From positions 1 to 23,043 of the forward strand of contig LUCW03001850.1 of the NCBI GenBank assembly GCA_001586965.3: a stretch of DNA of 23,043 nucleotides, in the 5' to 3' direction. Shown piece after piece: positions 17,901 to 23,043 of the stretch. This stretch comes from Sphaeroforma sirkka. Taxonomy: Eukaryota > Opisthokonta > Ichthyosporea > Ichthyophonida. The stretch's first letter is position 1, and the number at the start of each line of letters is the position of its first letter. The notes beneath the pieces are model-generated. The model was not told the DNA's origin. It saw only the letters and a program-made list of their open reading frames with translations, and ran no database searches. A program made the translations under genes and the position numbers.

Positions 17901-20900
17901 TGTTCGTGTGTATTTACAGATATTTCTGTTTGTGTGTATTTACAGATATTTTCTGTTGTATGTATTTACAGATATTTCTGTTCGTGTGTATATACAGATA
18001 TTTCTGTTAGTGTGTATTTACAGATATTTCTGTTGTGTGTATTACAGATATTTCTGTTCGTATGTATTTACAGATATTTCTGTGTGTATGTGTATTTACA
18101 GATATTTCTGTTAGTGTGTATTTTTACAGATATTTCTGTTGTGTGTATATTTACAGATATTTCTGTTCGTGCATGTATTTACAGATATTTCTGTTCGTAT
18201 GTATTTACAGATATTTCTGTTCGTGTGTATTTACAGATATTTCTGTTCGTGTGTATTATTTACAGATATTTCTGTTAGTGTGTATTTACAGATATTTCTG
18301 TTCGTATGTATTTACAGATATTTCTGTTCGTATGTATTTACAGATATTTCTGTTGTGTGTATATACAGATATTTCTGTTTTAGTGTGCATTTACAGATAT
18401 ATTTCTGTTCGTGTGTATTTACAGATATTTCTGTTCGTGTGTATTTACAGATATTTCTGTTCGTGTGTATTTACAGATATTTCTGTTAGTGTGTATTTAC
18501 AGATATTTCTGTTAGTGTGTATTTACAGATATTTCTGTGTGTGCATTATACAGATATTTCTGTTCGTGTGTGTATTTACAGATATTTCTGTTCGTGTGTA
18601 TTTACAGATATTTCTGTTCGTGTGTATTGTATTACAGATATTTCTGTTCGTGTGTATATACAGATATTTCTGTTAGTGTGTATTTACAGATATTTCTGTT
18701 TGTGTGTATTTACAGATATTTCTGTTCGTGTGTATTTACAGATATTTCTGTTCGTGTGTATATTTACAGATATTTCTGTTTTACAGATATTTTCTGTTCG
18801 TGTGTATTTACAGATATTTCTGTTCGTGTGTATATTTACAGATATTTCTGTTTCGTATGTATTTACAGATATTTCTGTTAGTGTGTATTTACAGATATTT
18901 CTGTTAGTGTGTGTATTTACAGATATTTCTGTTAGTGTGTATTTACAGATATTTCTGTTCGTATGTATTTTACAGATATTTCTGTTCGTATGCATATTTA
19001 CAGATATTTCTGTTAGTGTGTATTTACAGATATTTCTGTTCGTGTGTATTTACAGATATTTCTGTTCGTGTGTATATACAGATATTTCTGTTCGTATGTA
19101 TTTACAGATATTTCTGTTCGTGTGTATTTACAGATATTTCTGTTGTGTATTTACAGATATTTCTGTTAGTGTGTATTTACAGATATTTCTGTTAGTGTGT
19201 ATACACAGATATTTCTGTTCGTAGTGTGTATTACAGATATTTCTGTTCGTGCGTGTATTTACAGATATTTCTGTTCGTGTGTATTTACAGATATTTCTGT
19301 TAGTGTGTATTTACAGATATTTTTGTTTGCATGTATTTACAGATATTTCTGTTCGTGTGTGTATTTACAGATATTTCTGTTCGTGTGTATTTACAGATAT
19401 TTCTGTTTGTGTGTATTTACAGATATTTCTGTTCGTGTATGTATTTACAGATATTTCTGTTGTGTGTATTTACAGATATTTTGTTACAGATATTTACTGA
19501 TATTTTGTTCGTGTGTATTTACAGATATTTCTGTTCGTATGTATTTACAGATATTTCTGTTCGTGTTTATATACAGATATTTCTGTTTGTGTGTATTTTA
19601 CAGATATTTCTGTTCGTGTGTATTTACAGATATTTCTGTTCGTGTGTATTTCACAGATATTTCTGTCTGTGTGTGTATTTACAGATATTTCTGTTCGTGT
19701 ATGTATTTACAGATATTTCTGTTAGTGTGTATTTACAGATATTTCTGTTTGTGTGTATTTACAGATATTTCTGTTCGTGTGTATTTACAGATATTTCTGT
19801 TCGTGTGTATTTACAGATATTTTCTGTTAGTGTGTATTTACAGATATTTCTGTCTGTGTGTATTTACAGATATTTCTGTGTAGTGTATTTACAGATATTT
19901 CTGTTCGTGTGTGTATTTACAGATATTTCTGTCTGTGTGTATTTACAGATATTTCTGTTAGTGTGTATTTACAGATATTTCTGTTAGTGTGTGTATTTAC
20001 AGATATTTCTGTTCGTGTGTGTATTTACAGATATTTCTGTTGTGTGTGTATTTACAGATATTTCTGTTTGTGTGTATTTACAGATATTTCTGTTCGTGTG
20101 TATTTTACAGATATTTCTGTTCGTGTGTATTTACAGATATTTCTGTTAGTGTGTATTTTACAGATATTTCTGTTTATGTATTTTCAGATATTTCTGTGTG
20201 TGTGTATTTACAGATATTTCTGTTGTGTGTGTATTTACAGATATTTCTGTTCGTATGTATTTACAGATATTTCTGTTCTGTTATTGTATTTACAGATATT
20301 TCTGTTCGTGTGTATTTACAGATATTTCTGTTAGTGTGTATTTACAGATATTTCTGTTGTGTTATTTACAGATATTTCTGTTCGTATGTATTTACAGATA
20401 TTTCTGTTAGTGCATGTATTTACAGATATTTCTGTTAGTGTGTGTATTTACAGATATTTCTGTTAGTGTGTATGTATTTACAGATATTTCTGTTCTGTGT
20501 GTATTACAGATATTTCTGTTAGTGTGTATTTACAGATATTTCTGTTCGTGTGTATTTACAGATATTTCTGTTCGTGTGTATATACAGATATTTCTGTTAG
20601 TGTGTATTTACAAGATATTTCTGTTAGTGTGTATTTACAGATATTTCTGTTCGTGTGTATTTACAGATATTTCTGTTCGTGTGTATTTACATTTCTGATA
20701 TTTACAGATATTTCTGTTGTTGTGTGTATATACAGATATTTCTGTTCGTGTGTATTTACAGATATTTCTGTTCGTGTGTATTTACAGATATTTCTGTTCG
20801 TGTGTATTTACAGATATTTCTGTTAGTGTGTATTTACAGATATTTCTGTTCGTGTGTATTTACAGATATTTTCTGTTCACGTATTTTACAGATATTTCTG

Positions 20901-23043
20901 TTGTGTATTATTTACAGATATTTCTGTTCTGTGTGTATTTACAGATATTTCTGTTCGTGTGTATTTACAGATATTTCTGTTCGTATGTATATTACAGATA
21001 TTTCTGTTCTGTGTGTATTTACAGATATTTCTGTTTGTGTGTATTTACAGATATTTCTGTTGTGTGTGTATTTACAGATATTTCTGTTCGTGTGTATTTT
21101 ACAGATATTTCTGTTGTGTGTATTTACAGATATTTCTGTTCGATATTTACAGATATTTCTTCTGTAGTGTATTTACAGATATTTCTGTTCGTGTGTGTAT
21201 TTTTACAGATATTTCTGTTCGTGTGTATTTACAGAGATATTTCTGTTCGTGTGTGTATTTCAGATATTTCTGTTCGTGTGTATTTACAGATATTTTTTGT
21301 TGTGTATGATATTTCTGTTGTGTGCATTTACAGATATTTCTGTTAGTGTGTATTTACAGATATTTCTGTTCGTGTGTATTTACAGATATTTCTGTTCGTA
21401 TGTATTTACAGATATTTCTGTTAGTGTGTATTTACAGATATTTCTGTTCGTGTGTATATACAGATATATTTCTGTTCGTATGTATTTACAGATATTTCTG
21501 TTTGTGTGTATTTACAGATATTTCTGTTCGTGTGTATTTACAGATATTTCTGTTCGTGTGTATTTACACAGATATTTCTGTTCGTGTGTATTTACAGATA
21601 TTTCTTGTTCTGTGTGTATTTACAGATATTTCTGTTTGTGTGTATTTACAGATATTTCTGTTGTTATATTTACAGATATTTCTGTATGTGTATACAGATA
21701 TTTCTATTTCGTGTGTGTATTTTAAGATATTTTCTGTTCGTATGTATTTACAGATATTTCTGTGTGTATTTGTGTATTTACATATACAGATATTTCTGTT
21801 CGTGTGTATTTACAGATATTTCTGTTCGTGTGTATTTCAGATATTTCTGTTCGTGTGTGTATTTACAGATATATTTCTGTTCGTGTGTATTTACAGATAT
21901 TTCTGTTCGTGCGTATGTATTTACAGATATTTCTGTTCGTGTGTATTTACAGATATTTCTGTTAGTGTGCATTTACAGATATTTCTGTTCGTGTGTATTT
22001 ACAGATATTTCTGTTGTGTGTGTTTTTTACAGATATTTCTGTTATTACAGATATTTCTGTTAGTATGTATTTACAGATATTTCTGTTCGTGTGCATTATA
22101 CAGATATTTCTGTTCGTGTGTATTTACAGATATTTCTGTTCGTATGTATTTACAGATATTTCTGTTAGTGTGTATTTTACAGATATTTCTGTTCGTGTGT
22201 ATTTACAGATATTTCTGTTAGTGTGTATTTACAGATATTTCTGTCTGCATGTATTTACAGATATTTCTGTTAGTGTGTATTTACAGATATTTCTGTTCGT
22301 GTGTGTATTTACAGATATTTCTGTTCGTGTGTATTTACAGATATTTCTGTTCGTGTGTATTTACAGATATTTCTGTCTGTATGTATTTACAGATATTTCT
22401 GTTCGTGTATTTACAGATATTTCTGTTCGTGTGTATTTGAGATATTTCTGTTTGTGTGTATATACAGATATTTCTGTTCGTGTGTATTGTTACAGATATT
22501 TCTGTTCTTTGTGTGCATTTACAGATATTTCTGTTCGTATGTGCATTTACAGATAGTGCATGTTACAGATATTTCTGTTAGTGTGTATGCTCTGAATATT
22601 TCTGTTCGTGTGTATATACAGATACAGATATTTCTGTTAGTGTGTATATACAGATATTTCTGTTCGTGTGTATTTACAGATATTTCTGTTAGTGTGTATT
22701 TACAGATATTTCTGTTCGTATGTATTTACAGATATTTCTGTTAGTGTGTATTTACAGATATTTCTGTTTTGTGTTACAGATATTTCTGTTTCGTGTGTAT
22801 TTACAGATATTTCTGTTCGTGTGTATTTATTAAGATATTTCTGTTCGTATGTATTTACAGATATTTCTGTTAGTGTGTATTTACAGATATTTCTGTTCGT
22901 GTGTATATATAAGATATTTCTGTTCGTGTGTATTTACAGATATTTCTGTTCATGTGCAGTATTTACAGATATTTCTGTTTGTATGTATTACAGATATTTC
23001 TGTTCTGTAATGTAAGATATGCTCTGTTAGTGTGTATATACAG
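14915..23043. repeat. Minisatellite subarray B (ACAGATATTT, TATTTACAG, TTAG tails)
   Basis: From about 14915 the TTAGTGTG tail appears for the first time and then recurs throughout. ACAGGTATTT units are no longer seen, and TATTTACAG becomes dominant. Units vary by one to a few bases far more often than in subarray A, increasingly so toward the window end. TTAG tails introduce minus-strand stops, so only the plus strand is open. Confidence 0.85.

Larger units (their letters stand above)
12486..23043. repeat. Giant 26-base minisatellite, about 400 copies, continuing past the window
   Basis: The unit has an 18-base part, TATTTACAGATATTTCTG or close variants, plus an 8-base variable tail such as TTCGTGTG. 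A total of 10,558 bases divided by 26 gives about 406 units. The commonest changes are A/G after CAG, TAT versus TTT before ACAG, and tails TTCGTGTG, TTCGTATG, TTAGTGTG and TTTGTGTG. Because 26 is not a multiple of three, three units encode 26 codons before the frame repeats. The consensus unit has no stop in any plus frame, which creates the long hydrophobic Phe/Cys/Ile/Tyr/Val open frames. No start context, splice structure or other coding sign supports translation. Confidence 0.95.

Noticed and set aside
12448..23015. Dozens of long overlapping open frames (up to 422 codons) in the 26-base array, on both strands
   Set aside because: They all translate the same tandem unit. The unit length (26) cycles through three frames and has no stop, so long frames are automatic. 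No other coding evidence exists.
12486..23043. CRISPR-like repeat-spacer array
   Set aside because: Units are directly contiguous with no unique spacers, and the context is eukaryotic. It is a minisatellite.
22900..23043. Telomeric repeat or chromosome end
   Set aside because: The 26-base unit is unlike any short telomeric motif, and the array simply continues to the last base.

Overview
This is eukaryotic nuclear DNA. It holds long dinucleotide microsatellites, a very long minisatellite, remains of at least three LTR retrotransposons, and two exons of a host gene separated by an intron with consensus GT/AG ends. All recognisable coding pieces read in the standard genetic code. The species cannot be fixed from sequence alone. 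Dense (AT)n/(AC)n tracts and varied Ty3/gypsy elements would suit a marine invertebrate or a protist such as an alveolate, but that is only a guess.

Layout. Bases 1-842 hold a minus-strand fragment of a decayed LTR retroelement (gag tail and the start of a protease). Bases 843-7737 hold a nearly complete plus-strand Ty3/gypsy-type element (element 1). It runs gag, zinc-binding nucleocapsid, protease, reverse transcriptase, RNase H, a DNA-adenine-methyltransferase-like segment, integrase with a GPF module and chromodomain-like tail, and a basic C-terminus. About 85 bases of direct repeat flank it. Its reading frame is broken about eight times, mostly at homopolymer runs. Bases 7738-9236 are the 3' half of a second, more decayed plus-strand Ty3/gypsy element (integrase, polypurine tract, probable LTR start).

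Bases 9237-9753 are non-coding and include a G16 tract. Bases 9754-10440 are a compound (AT)n/(AC)n microsatellite that contains its own ~275-base duplication. Bases 11033-11695 carry the last two recognisable exons of an EF-hand calcium-binding protein gene; its upstream exons are not visible. A second microsatellite block follows (11805-12385).

From 12486 to the window end (10.6 kb, about 400 copies, continuing beyond the window) runs a 26-base minisatellite. It has two distinct subfamilies that switch sharply near 14.82-14.92 kb, and older segmental duplications inside the first subarray. Every long open frame in this array is a by-product of a stop-poor unit whose length is not a multiple of three.

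No cooperative multi-gene system is evident. The most notable items are the methyltransferase-like module in element 1, the homopolymer pattern of its frameshifts, and the architecture of the 26-base array.
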